Below are positions 33,778-42,454 of a DNA stretch of 64,000 nucleotides, piece after piece (position 1 is the stretch's first letter; each line of letters starts with the position of its first letter). The position numbers and the translations under genes are program-made. The stretch is taken from assembly GCF_001006305.1 (NCBI RefSeq), contig NZ_LBHJ01000003.1, positions 62,001 to 126,000 of the forward strand, given 5' to 3'. Under the pieces are notes generated by a model. The model saw only the letters and a list, made by a program, of their open reading frames with translations. It was not told the DNA's origin and ran no database searches. This DNA comes from Silvibacterium bohemicum. GTDB taxonomy: Bacteria > Acidobacteriota > Terriglobia > Terriglobales > Acidobacteriaceae.

Positions 33778-34550
33778 TCGGGATTTGTTTCGACGGCGGC
33801 CAGCAGCGCTTTCAGCGTGGTGCAGCAGACTTCCGGCTCGTGCTCCATGAGCTGATCGAAGCTGTAGTTGCCGGTCGCGACGGCGATGGTGGGCAGGCCG
33901 TTGGCGCGCGCAGCGGAGATATCGGCCGGGGTGTCGCCGATGACGCAAACCGTGGCCTCGGGACCGGCATGCTCGCGCGCCACTTCCATGGCATGAGCGA
34001 TCATGTGCGAGCGGACATCGTAGCGGTCGCTAAAGCCGCCGAAGGTGAACCAGTGGCGCAGGCCCAGGACTTCGATCTTAAGCCAGCCGATGGATTCGAG
34101 GTTGCCGGTGGCGACGCCGAGCGCGCCGCCCTGGCGTTGGAGATAGGCGAGCGTCTCTTCGACGGCCGGCATCATCACCAGTTTCATCTCGGCGCGGCGG
34201 GCCGCTACATCGATGCGCATCTGCTCGAGGATCGACTCCAGGTGCGGCTGCCAGTGCTGGTCTTCGAGCTTGGCCAGGCGGAAGGCATCGCGCAGGATGC
34301 CGGGATCGGTATTGCCGCTGACGATGACCCCGTCGAGCACCAGATCATGACCCAGCACCGAGCGCACGCTCGAATAAAACGAGTTGAAGTGGATGCGGTC
34401 GCGGCTGCGCAGGAGCGTGCCGTCGATGTCGAAAAGATAAGCGCCCTGCCGGTCCCAGGCAAAGCCGTCCTGGATGAAGACACGGTCTTCCGCGGTTTCA
34501 TACGCGAAAGCGGGAGGCGGAACAATTTGCTGCGTCGATGAAGAGGTCAC
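33774..34550 (-). CDS. HAD-superfamily hydrolase (phosphoglycolate phosphatase-like)
   Basis: A 258-residue hydrolase. HAD motif I is GAYLFDIDGTLLRSRD, motif II VATGNLESIGWLK, and motif IV CVIGDTPADISAARANG. A cap domain lies between. Two GTG starts are possible; I prefer 34550 because AAGGA lies 10 nt upstream, while 34571 has no ribosome site. Its stop overlaps the secretin start (ATGA), so the two genes are translationally coupled, an odd pairing of a metabolic phosphatase and an outer-membrane pore. Substrate unknown. Confidence 0.86.
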   Translation of the reverse strand: MTSSSTQQIVPPPAFAYETAEDRVFIQDGFAWDRQGAYLFDIDGTLLRSRDRIHFNSFYSSVRSVLGHDLVLDGVIVSGNTDPGILRDAFRLAKLEDQHWQPHLESILEQMRIDVAARRAEMKLVMMPAVEETLAYLQRQGGALGVATGNLESIGWLKIEVLGLRHWFTFGGFSDRYDVRSHMIAHAMEVAREHAGPEATVCVIGDTPADISAARANGLPTIAVATGNYSFDQLMEHEPEVCCTTLKALLAAVETNPE

Positions 34551-34672
34551 TCTGCGTTCGTCCTTACTCACTAGACTAAAGCAGATTGGCCGCCCCCGAG
34601 GGTTTTCGCATCAACTCCGTACCGGCGCCGGGCTGGATTGAAGCAACGCGAATTCCGGGACGGCCCGGGTCC

Positions 34673-34951
34673 CTAGCGGACCATCTGCTTGGTCTCGAAT
34701 ACAGGACGTTCGCTGCGCGGCGGACGCTTGAGCCCGCTGCGAATTTGTGCCGGATCGATTTCCAGCTCGGCGATGGTGCGGCTCAGTGTGTTGCGGTGCA
34801 TGCCCAGTTCCTTGGCGGCCTTGCACTGGTTTCCCCTGTGATGCGCCAGCACTTCCATCAGAAAGCGCCGTTTGAACTCGCGCACACCGTCGGCGTAGGT
34901 TACGCCGTTGGCGTGCATCTGGGTCACAAGGTTATCCAATTCACGCTTCAC
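34673..34951 (-). CDS. Fis-type helix-turn-helix protein
   Basis: A 92-residue protein. FKRRFLMEVLAHHRGNQCKAAKELGMHRNTLSRTI is a Fis-type HTH (the DNA-binding end of NtrC-like activators); only short parts are quoted in support: KAAKELGMHRNTLSR. It lacks an AAA+ domain, so it is a stand-alone Fis-like factor. The GTG at 34951 has GAGG 5 nt upstream. It follows cvpA by 70 bp on the same strand. It could act as a nucleoid or transcription factor; targets are unknown. Confidence 0.88.
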   Translation of the reverse strand: MKRELDNLVTQMHANGVTYADGVREFKRRFLMEVLAHHRGNQCKAAKELGMHRNTLSRTIAELEIDPAQIRSGLKRPPRSERPVFETKQMVR

Positions 34952-35021
34952 ACATACCTCTTTCTGGCGTCAGTTTTCATTCAGAGTGTTACCGTGACAC
35001 AAACCATCTTGCCCCGGGCTG

Positions 35022-35645
35022 TTATGAAACTGGCGGCGCACTGGCTTCGGCCAGCTCTTTTTTGTCTAAATACAACCGTGGAGCGTAGAGCGGGGGCCCA
35101 GGGAGCGCTTCCGCCGATGGCCGAAGCCATGGCGGTTGTGCATTACGAATGATGGTGACGCCCTGGCGAATACGCGCTCCAAATTCGCTCGGCGTCACTA
35201 TCGAAGCCTGATGCGCGGCCGTCAAAAAATAAGGCGCCAGCCGCGACTGCCGAAACCATGTGGCCTGAGGAAGGAAGGCGGCGACGATCAGCACCGCGAC
35301 CGTAATCAGGACACATCCCTTCACGAATCCAAAAACTGCGCCGACTATGCGGTCGGCCCAACCCAATCCCACCGAATGCACCGACCAGCGGACCAAGCGT
35401 CCCAGCAGGCCGGCCAAAATCATTACGGCCATCGCGATGGCGATAAAACTGATCGCCTCAGATGCCGGCGTGTTGTGAATCCAACGCGCCACCCAGGGTA
35501 AAAGCTTCTGGTAATTCCAGCTTGCCAGCAACAACCCCAGCACCACGCCGGCCAGCGAAAATACTTCGAGAAAAAACCCCTTCTTTGCCGCCGACAGCAC
35601 TGAAACCAGAAGAATAATTACGATCAACCAGTCGATCAGCGACAT
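35022..35645 (-). CDS. cvpA: CvpA family membrane protein
   Basis: A 207-residue membrane protein with four or five helices in the first ~125 residues (LIDWLIVIILLVSVLSAAKKGF, then FLEVFSLAGVVLGLLLAS). This opening and the GW-DRIVGAVFGFVKG segment mark the CvpA family, linked to colicin V production and envelope stress in Enterobacteria. I prefer the second ATG (35645), which has AAGGA 5 nt upstream. It begins 13 bp after purC; cvpA-purine gene linkage is also known in E. coli (cvpA-purF). The C-terminal ~60 residues are Pro-rich. Confidence 0.88.
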   Translation of the reverse strand: MSLIDWLIVIILLVSVLSAAKKGFFLEVFSLAGVVLGLLLASWNYQKLLPWVARWIHNTPASEAISFIAIAMAVMILAGLLGRLVRWSVHSVGLGWADRIVGAVFGFVKGCVLITVAVLIVAAFLPQATWFRQSRLAPYFLTAAHQASIVTPSEFGARIRQGVTIIRNAQPPWLRPSAEALPGPPLYAPRLYLDKKELAEASAPPVS

Positions 35646-35658
35646 CCCCATCCTTGAA

Positions 35659-36552
35659 CTAAATCGAGAGAGACTTGCCGGTCAGCAACCGGTAGGCCTC
35701 GAGATACTTCTGCTGCGTGCGCGCGACGACTTCGGACGGCAGTGCAGGCGCGGGGGCCTGCTTGTTCCAACGGATGCTTTCGAGATAGTCGCGGACGAAC
35801 TGCTTGTCGAAGGAAGGCTGCTGTTGGCCAGGCCGGTGCTGGTCGCGAGGCCAGAACCGCGAGGAGTCTGGCGTCAGCACTTCATCTGCAAGGATAATCC
35901 CTTCGGCGGTGGTGCCGAACTCGAATTTTGTGTCGGCGAGAATCAATCCGCGCTCTTCGGCGTAGGCCGAGGCCTTGCTGTAGATGGCCAGACTCAGGCT
36001 GCGCAGCCGCTCCGCGCTCTGCGCGCCGACCCGCGTCACCATCTCATTGAAACCGATGTTGATGTCATGCTCGCCGTCCAGGCTCTTGGTGGCCGGCGTG
36101 AAGATGGGCTCGGGGAGGCGGTCGCCTTCACTGAGGCCGGCGGCCAGCGGAATGCCGCACACCGCGCCGGTAGCCTGGTAGTCCTTCCATCCTGAACCCG
36201 AAAGATAGCCGCGCACCACGCATTCGACGGGGAACATCTGCGCCCGCTTCACCAGCATGGAGCGGCCGGCGAGCTCATCCTTGTACTCGCGCAGCTCGGC
36301 GGGGTATTGATTCACATCCGCCGTCACCAGATGGTTTGGAACCATGTCTTTGAGGAAGTCGAACCAGAAGAGCGAGAGCTGGGTGAGCACCTTGCCTTTG
36401 CCGGGGATGCCGCTGCCCAGTACGTGATCGAAGGCCGAGATGCGATCGGTCGCAACCAGCAGAAGATATTCGCCGACAGAATAGAGATCGCGGACTTTAC
36501 CGCGTGCGTGCAGCACCAAATCGGCAAATTCGGTTTCGATGAGAGCGGACAA
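35659..36552 (-). CDS. purC: SAICAR synthetase
   Basis: The enzyme joins CAIR and aspartate with ATP to make SAICAR in purine synthesis. Motifs are HARGKVRDLYSVGEYLLLVATD, RISAFDHVLGSGIPGKG, VECVVRGYLSGSGWKDYQ and a C-terminal DEVLTPDSSRFWP. I chose a TTG start at 36552 because AGGAAGG lies 8 nt upstream and the protein then has 297 residues; the frame runs back to another TTG at 36615 without family resemblance. It is followed closely by cvpA and preceded 215 bp by smc on the same strand. Confidence 0.94.
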   Translation of the reverse strand: MSALIETEFADLVLHARGKVRDLYSVGEYLLLVATDRISAFDHVLGSGIPGKGKVLTQLSLFWFDFLKDMVPNHLVTADVNQYPAELREYKDELAGRSMLVKRAQMFPVECVVRGYLSGSGWKDYQATGAVCGIPLAAGLSEGDRLPEPIFTPATKSLDGEHDINIGFNEMVTRVGAQSAERLRSLSLAIYSKASAYAEERGLILADTKFEFGTTAEGIILADEVLTPDSSRFWPRDQHRPGQQQPSFDKQFVRDYLESIRWNKQAPAPALPSEVVARTQQKYLEAYRLLTGKSLSI

Positions 36553-36767
36553 CGTGGGGGCCTTCCTGAGATGAGACTGAGTTTCGATTCTGAATCGGGA
36601 GGCGCGCTTTGTCAACGCAACATAAATGCGCGATTGACGCGGTGTTTCGGCGTCCTGTCACGCGGACTTATGGGCTGTCAAGAGCGAAGCAGGCGCTTCG
36701 CCCTGAAAGACGAAAATTCCACAGGTTACCGAAACGCACTTGCCAAAACGGGCCTGGGAGGTGGCGG

Positions 36768-39700
36768 CTACGCGGTAGCGCGGCGCTCCTGCTCCCGATT
36801 CTGATCGCGGCTCTGGCCGCCCAGGCGCACGCTGACCAGCTTCGAAACACCCGGCTCCTGCATGGTGACGCCGTAGATCAGGTCCGCGGCGGTCATCATG
36901 CGCTTGGAGTGGGTCACGATGAGGAACTGCGTATCGCCGGACATGCTGTGCAGAAGATCGGCAAGACGGCCCACGTTGGTTTCGTCGAGCGGCGCATCCA
37001 CTTCGTCCAGCACGCAGAAGGGGCTGGGCTGGTATTGGAAGATGCCGACCAGCAGCGACAGCGCAGTCAACGCTTTCTCTCCGCCGGAGAGCAGCAGCAC
37101 GTTCTGCAGCTTCTTGCCAGGCGGCTGCGAGACGATATCGATGCCGCTGTCGATGGAGTTCTCCTCGTCGGTCAGCCGCATGAAGGCCTGGCCGCCGCCG
37201 AAGAGGCGCGAGAAGGTGACGCTGAAGTTTTCGTTGATGCGGACGAAGGCTTCATCGAACTTGGTGCGCGAGATCTGGTCGATCTCCTTGATGGTGGCGT
37301 GCGTGTTCTCGATGGAGTCGAGCAGATCCTTGCGCTGCGTCTCCAGGAATTCGTGGCGCTGCGCCGTCTCCTTGTACTCCTCAAGGGCCATCATGTTGAC
37401 CGGTCCCATGGCTTCGAGCTTTTGCTTGAGGCCGCGGCAGGCCTCGTCTTCCGTCGATAATGCTTCGCCTTCGATGCGCACCAGCTCGGTCTCCTGGCGG
37501 AGGATCGCTGCCTCGGCTCCGAGATCGTTGATGCAGGTCTCTTCGAGGTGGGTGAGCTCGGCGGCCAGGGTAGCAGCGCGCGAGCTGCGAGCACTGCGCG
37601 TCTCACGCAGCGTGTCGGTCTCGGCGCGCAGCGTCTTGAGCTGCTGATCGATCTTAGAGACGCTCTCACGCAACGTCTTTGCTGCTTCGCTGATGCGGGC
37701 GATCTCTGCCAGCGCCTGCTCGCGAACCGCCGTCAGCTGCTCGCGATTGGCAGCCAGCTGCTCGTTCTCGCGCGTGCGCTGTTCGTTTTCGGCGAGGGCC
37801 GAGGCCAGCTGCTGCTCGGTCTGCTTGACGCGGTTGGCGAGGTCGACATACATCCGGTCGATGCGGGCGAAGGCCGCCTCTGCACCGCGGCGGCGTTCTT
37901 CGAGACCGGCCAGTTCCGCCGAGACCTGTGCTGCCTGTTGCTGCGCGGCCTCGCGCGCCTGGCGAAATCCTTCGACCGCGCGCTGCAGCTCTTCGAGGCT
38001 GGCCTCAGCGGCCAGGTGCTGGGCCTCGATCTTCTGCGCCTCTTCCTGCTTCTGCTCGATGAAGGACTGCTTCTGCCCGCGTGCGTCCTTGTTGCGCTCG
38101 TTCTGCAGCGTCCAGTCCTGCAGGCGGCGTTCGAGGCGCTGAACTTCGGAGTCCATCTGGCGCAGGGCAGCGGATTGGTTCGCGCTTTCGCGCTCGGTAT
38201 TGCGGCGCTCTTCGCTCTGCACATCGAGCTGGCGCGTGAGGTCGGTGAGTTCCTTGGTCAGCGTGGCCGCGGTGATCTCCGCCTGCCCGAGCTCCTGCTC
38301 GACTTTCTCCAGCTTCTGCTGCGTCTCGCGAAGTTCGCGCTTGATCGCCAGCGGACCTCCGGCGCGCGGTTTGCCTCCGGTGACGGTGACGTTGTGGAAG
38401 CACTCGCCGGAGGGCGCGAGGAAGAAGGCATTCGGATTTTCCAGGGCCAGTGTCCGGGCCGTATCCGAATCGGGTGTCACGTAGCCATCGCGCAGTTTGG
38501 GCAGGATCACTTCGAGCGAACGGCCGAAGCCGTCGAGCACGCGGATGCACTCTTTCAGGCGAACCACGCCCTGCTGCTGGTCGTAACTCTGAATGGTGTT
38601 GTCGCCGGCGAACGAGAACTTGGCCTGCGAGTCTTCGGGATGAACGAGGAAGGTGGCGCGGCCATCGACATCGGTTTTGAGCAGGCGCATGCCTTCGTGG
38701 GCAGCATCCCAGCTCTTCACCACGATGTAATTCAGCTCTTCGCGCAAAAATTCGTCGACGACGTTTTCGTACTGACCGTTCACTTCGAGGAAGTCGGCGA
38801 GCGTGCCCACCGGGGCGAGGCCGCCGCCGAGCGAGTTCGAGCGGAAGAGCTTGCGGACGGTGTCGGTCGAATAGCTGTGCTCGCGGATCAAGGCATCGAG
38901 CGAGTTGCGCCGCCCGGTGAGGGTGGCTTGTTCGGCGCGCAGCTGATCGCCGCGGCGCTTGGCCTCGGTCTCCTCTCCACGCTTGACGTTGATCTGGTTG
39001 CGCAGCGCCGCAATCTCGGCTTCGAGGCTCTTCAGCTGCTCGGTGACCGATTCGAAGGTGAGCGAAGCCTGTCCGCGCTCCGCACCCAGCGCTTCGAGAT
39101 CGCGCCGGGCCGCGTTCATCTCAGTCGAGAGGCGATCGGCGTCGCGCTCCAGCGCAGCCAGCGATTCCTCGGCCTGCGTGGCCTGGTTGCGGATCATGCC
39201 CATCTGCGAGAGCAGCTGCATGGCCTGGCGGCGCGAGCCCTCGGCGCGCTGTTCGGCGCCGGAGACCGCTGCTACCGCTTCGCGAGCCTGTTGGTGGCGG
39301 ACCTGCGCCTGTTCGCGGAAGCCCGCTGCTTCTGAGGCCGCGGTTTCGAGGAAGCTGCGGTGCGAATCGCGCTCGGCGGTGAGGCTGGCCAGGTGCTGCC
39401 GCGCCTGCTCCAGCTCTGCGCTGCCCGCGGCGGTGCGTGCTTCGAGTTCGGCGATGCGCTCCTGGTTGGCTTGCTGGCGCGAGGCTGCGCGCTCCAGCTC
39501 GACCGCGGATTGGCTGGCGCCGGCCTGCGCTGCTTTGGCTGCTGTATCGAGCTCATAGCCCTGCGCAACCTGCGTCGCATGCTCGCCGTCGAGCTGTTCG
39601 ATGTTCGCCCCGTGCTCGTCGATCTGCGCGGTCAGCGTGGTAATTGCTTCGGTGACTGCGGATTGCTCGGTATCCAGCTGCGTGATCTTGCTGGCCAGCA

Positions 39701-40700
39701 CCACACGCAATCGCGCGCGCATCTCGTCGCGCAGTGCGGCGTAGCGCTCGGCCTTCGCGGCCTGGCGCTTCAGCGATCCCATCTGCCGCGTTACTTCTTC
39801 GAAGATGTCGTTGACGCGAGCGAGGTTCTGCTTCGATTGCTCAAGGCGCAGCTCGGCGAGGCGTTTCTTGGTCTTGAAGCGGGTGATGCCCGCGGCCTCT
39901 TCGATGATGGAGCGGCGGTCGTGCGGCTTGGAGCTGAGCAGCTGGCCGATGCGCTCCTGGCCGATGATGGCGTAGGACTCCGGCCCAAGGCCCGTGCCCA
40001 TGAAGATGTCCTGAATGTCGCGGAGGCGGCAGAGCTTGCCGTTGAGCAGGTATTCGCTGTCGCCGGTGCGGAAGAGCCGGCGCGTGACGACGATCTCACC
40101 GTGCTGCGGCGTCTTCTGGAACTTGCGGCGGCGAATCTTGAGCACCACACCGCTGCCGGCTTCGGGAGAAGCAGAGGCCTCGGCTTGCGGAGCGGCTTCG
40201 CCGTTCGCAGCGGCTGCTAGGCCGGGATGGACATCGCCCTCGGTTCTAGAATGAACTTCGCCTTCGGCCTTCGCCTCGCCCTCGATGACTTGCCCGGGCT
40301 GCGATTCGGCGATGATCTCTTCGACTTCGGCGGCGCGCTCGGCGCGGAATTTCTCCTCGTCCCAGTCGGCGTCCATCTCGTTCTCGATGACGATCTCGGG
40401 CTCTTCGAGCAGCGGGCCGCCGGCATAAGCTTCGGGATCGATCAGCGTGATGGTGACCTCGGCCATGCCGAGTTGCTTGCGGTCGCGGGTTCCGGCAAAG
40501 ATGACGTCTTCCATCTTGCCGCCGCGCAGGCTCTTGGCGCTCTGTTCGCCCAGCACCCAGCTCACGCCGTCGAGGATGTTCGATTTGCCGCAACCGTTGG
40601 GACCAACCACCACGGCGATGCCCTGGCCGGGAAGCGACACTTCGGTGCGATCGCAAAAGGATTTGAAGCCCAGAATCTGGATTTTTTTCAGCTTCAGCAT
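36768..40700 (-). CDS. smc: Chromosome segregation protein SMC
   Basis: A 1310-residue condensin ATPase. Walker A is GPNGCGKSN at residues 33-41. The head continues after a long insert with RIGQLLSSKPHDRRSIIEEAAGITRFKTKK (short form: IIEEAAGITRFK). Coiled coils flank a hinge near residues 620-760 (GGLAPVGTLADFLEVNGQYENV begins it). The C-terminal head has LLLSGGEKALTALSLL (~1203) and VLDEVDAPLDETN. Residues ~91-198 form an acidic, Ala/Glu-rich insert in the N-terminal head where most SMCs have a 15-20 residue loop; this accounts for much of the extra length over ~1180. scpA/scpB are not nearby. Confidence 0.96.
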   Translation of the reverse strand: MLKLKKIQILGFKSFCDRTEVSLPGQGIAVVVGPNGCGKSNILDGVSWVLGEQSAKSLRGGKMEDVIFAGTRDRKQLGMAEVTITLIDPEAYAGGPLLEEPEIVIENEMDADWDEEKFRAERAAEVEEIIAESQPGQVIEGEAKAEGEVHSRTEGDVHPGLAAAANGEAAPQAEASASPEAGSGVVLKIRRRKFQKTPQHGEIVVTRRLFRTGDSEYLLNGKLCRLRDIQDIFMGTGLGPESYAIIGQERIGQLLSSKPHDRRSIIEEAAGITRFKTKKRLAELRLEQSKQNLARVNDIFEEVTRQMGSLKRQAAKAERYAALRDEMRARLRVVLASKITQLDTEQSAVTEAITTLTAQIDEHGANIEQLDGEHATQVAQGYELDTAAKAAQAGASQSAVELERAASRQQANQERIAELEARTAAGSAELEQARQHLASLTAERDSHRSFLETAASEAAGFREQAQVRHQQAREAVAAVSGAEQRAEGSRRQAMQLLSQMGMIRNQATQAEESLAALERDADRLSTEMNAARRDLEALGAERGQASLTFESVTEQLKSLEAEIAALRNQINVKRGEETEAKRRGDQLRAEQATLTGRRNSLDALIREHSYSTDTVRKLFRSNSLGGGLAPVGTLADFLEVNGQYENVVDEFLREELNYIVVKSWDAAHEGMRLLKTDVDGRATFLVHPEDSQAKFSFAGDNTIQSYDQQQGVVRLKECIRVLDGFGRSLEVILPKLRDGYVTPDSDTARTLALENPNAFFLAPSGECFHNVTVTGGKPRAGGPLAIKRELRETQQKLEKVEQELGQAEITAATLTKELTDLTRQLDVQSEERRNTERESANQSAALRQMDSEVQRLERRLQDWTLQNERNKDARGQKQSFIEQKQEEAQKIEAQHLAAEASLEELQRAVEGFRQAREAAQQQAAQVSAELAGLEERRRGAEAAFARIDRMYVDLANRVKQTEQQLASALAENEQRTRENEQLAANREQLTAVREQALAEIARISEAAKTLRESVSKIDQQLKTLRAETDTLRETRSARSSRAATLAAELTHLEETCINDLGAEAAILRQETELVRIEGEALSTEDEACRGLKQKLEAMGPVNMMALEEYKETAQRHEFLETQRKDLLDSIENTHATIKEIDQISRTKFDEAFVRINENFSVTFSRLFGGGQAFMRLTDEENSIDSGIDIVSQPPGKKLQNVLLLSGGEKALTALSLLVGIFQYQPSPFCVLDEVDAPLDETNVGRLADLLHSMSGDTQFLIVTHSKRMMTAADLIYGVTMQEPGVSKLVSVRLGGQSRDQNREQERRATA

Positions 40701-41034
40701 ACGGATTTGACTCCTTCCTTCCGCAGTGGAGGTCTGCCTGGATGGCCAAAATTCAGGCCGTCAATGAAGAAACTCTAGCCGCCACACCCTAAGGGGTCAA
40801 CATGGACACCCCAACATCTTGTGGATAAGCCGTCCCTAACTCAACCATTAGTTCCGCTTTGCGGATTCAGGCCCGATTTGCACACAAACAGGTGCATTTA
40901 CGCCGCACGCAAACGCCATTCTGCACTTCGGTTGTCGTAGGAAATCACCAGAGACTTTCAGCCTAGTCCTCGAAAAGGGGAACGGCAAGGGGACGGCGAG
41001 AGGGAATCCGGGGAGTTTCTGGCCGGGAACGGCG
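40701..41034. other. Intergenic region upstream of smc
   Basis: About 330 bp with no protein-like frame. TGTGGATAA at 40820-40828 is a perfect DnaA-box sequence on the minus strand (TTATCCACA), but it is single. The smc ribosome site, GGAG, is about 11 nt before the ATG. I see no clear smc promoter. Confidence 0.4.
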
Positions 41035-41178
41035 CTACAGCACGATCAGGATGACGGCGAAGATCGTTACTTTGGCGACCCAGGGGAAGACGGTTTTGGG
41101 AGACAGGCTCAGGCGTCCAGAGCTAAGGGAGGTTCGAGAAGGCCGATTCCGATAAATGGTTGGGGAAAGCCGTTTCAT
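41035..41178 (-). CDS. Possible 47-residue membrane miniprotein
   Basis: A short frame from ATG (41176-41178) to TAG encodes a basic, Ser/Arg-rich N-terminus (MKRLSPTIYRNRPSRTS) and a hydrophobic C-terminal helix (WVAKVTIFAVILIVL), the layout of a small C-tail-anchored protein. There is no Shine-Dalgarno, and I know of no homologue, so it may be chance. It is the only protein-like signal in the 612-bp gap between smc and the SDR gene. Confidence 0.3.
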   Translation of the reverse strand: MKRLSPTIYRNRPSRTSLSSGRLSLSPKTVFPWVAKVTIFAVILIVL

Positions 41179-41312
41179 ATAAAAATGGTGTCGTTCTGCG
41201 CCGAAACGTTACGAACGAACGCCATGCGACCAAGATGCTCCTAGCTAGTAGACGCTGGCTGATAGACGTTTGGATCAACGCTTCCGTTTCGGGCTGCTGG
41301 TCGGGCTGTTAA

Positions 41313-42032
41313 TCAGGGCTTTCGGAGCGGTCTCACCTTGACTTCGCTTACAAATGATTGCGGAGATTGAGTGACGATCATGGCGACGACATGGGCCACA
41401 TCCTCCGGTTGGACCTTCCAGCTTCCATCCTTGCTGCCTCCGCCAAACTCGGTGTTAACGGAACCGGGAGCGACCGCCGAGACGCGGATTCCGTACTCGC
41501 GCAGCTCTTCGGCGACGGAATAGGTGAGGCCGTTCAGTCCCCACTTCGAAGCGGAGTAGGCGGCTCCGTTCTTGAGCGGGTTATGACCCGCCAGCGAGGA
41601 GATGTTGACGATGTGGCCGGCGCGCGCCTCGATCATCAGCGGCGCGAAAGCGCGGATCATGAGGTAGGGGCCGCGGAGGTTGGTAGATATCATCTCGTCC
41701 CAGGCCGCGGGCGAGGTCTCGTGCAGGGGCTGGCCGGTAATGCCGATGCCGGCGTTGTTGACCAGGATGTCGCAGCGGCCGAAGCGCTCCTTTACCGATT
41801 GTGCCAGGGCGGCGACGGAGGATTCCTCGCGCAGATCGAGCGGCGCAGGCTCGGCGCGGCCACCGGCGGAGGCGATCTCCTGCTGCACAGCGGCCAGCTG
41901 CTCGCGGTCGCGCGCTGCCAGCAATATCATGGCGCCCATCGATGCGAGGCGCTTGCTGACTGCGGCTCCAATGCCTTTTCCTGCTCCCGTAACCAGGGCG
42001 ATTTGCCCGTCAAGCGTGTTCCTATGGCTCAT
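41313..42032 (-). CDS. SDR-family oxidoreductase
   Basis: A 239-residue short-chain dehydrogenase. The Rossmann motif is ALVTGAGKGIGAAV, then NNAGIGITG, and the catalytic Ser-Tyr-Lys set is NISSLAGHNPLKNGAAYSASK. The fold is close to 3-oxoacyl-ACP reductases (FabG-like), but no fatty-acid gene is near, so the substrate is open. The glycine-rich motif and a following AARDRE suggest NADPH preference. GAGGAG lies 7 nt before the ATG. Confidence 0.9.
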   Translation of the reverse strand: MSHRNTLDGQIALVTGAGKGIGAAVSKRLASMGAMILLAARDREQLAAVQQEIASAGGRAEPAPLDLREESSVAALAQSVKERFGRCDILVNNAGIGITGQPLHETSPAAWDEMISTNLRGPYLMIRAFAPLMIEARAGHIVNISSLAGHNPLKNGAAYSASKWGLNGLTYSVAEELREYGIRVSAVAPGSVNTEFGGGSKDGSWKVQPEDVAHVVAMIVTQSPQSFVSEVKVRPLRKP

Positions 42033-42290
42033 TCGTTACTCCTCTTCAAAACTATTGTTCTATAGTGGGGAAGCGTGAAGCGGGATAGGATGTGCGGCAG
42101 AGCTTCTAGAAGACTTTTAACCGGCGCAGTCAACAGTTCGGTTTCACATCGCATCCCATGCTTCGTGATTCCTGGCAGGTTGCTTCCGGCCTGGGGCAAA
42201 TTTGGGAGCGCGTGAATCCGGAAGGAAAGTTTCATAGCAAGAGAGCTGCTGCACATTCCAAGACGTTTGAAGTCACCAATAAACTGTTAC

Positions 42291-42320
42291 TTGTCATAGG
42301 AAGCCGCTGGTTTCTATAAT
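42291..42320 (+). promoter_or_regulatory. Strong sigma-70-like promoter for the TPR-like gene
   Basis: TTGTCA at 42291-42296, an 18-bp spacer and a perfect TATAAT at 42315-42320. The leader to the ATG at 42455 would be about 128 nt. The preceding 42033-42290 shows no feature. Confidence 0.65.
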
Positions 42321-42454
42321 CCAGCAAATATCGCTTTGGTGAAGTATCACTCCATAGTCGGAATATGATTGGCCTCCGCCGATAGAGAATTTTTCCGCAC
42401 GTGGCTCGCACTCGCGAATGCAATATTTTTTAGGAATCTCCTTAGGAGCGTTGA

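Noticed and set aside
37548-39335. 595-residue plus-strand open frame
   Set aside because: It is antisense to the SMC coiled coil; its Leu/Arg-rich text is a by-product of that gene's codon pattern.
40820-40828. Replication origin suggested by a perfect DnaA box
   Set aside because: There is only one box, with no cluster, AT-rich unwinding region or dnaA/dnaN neighbours.
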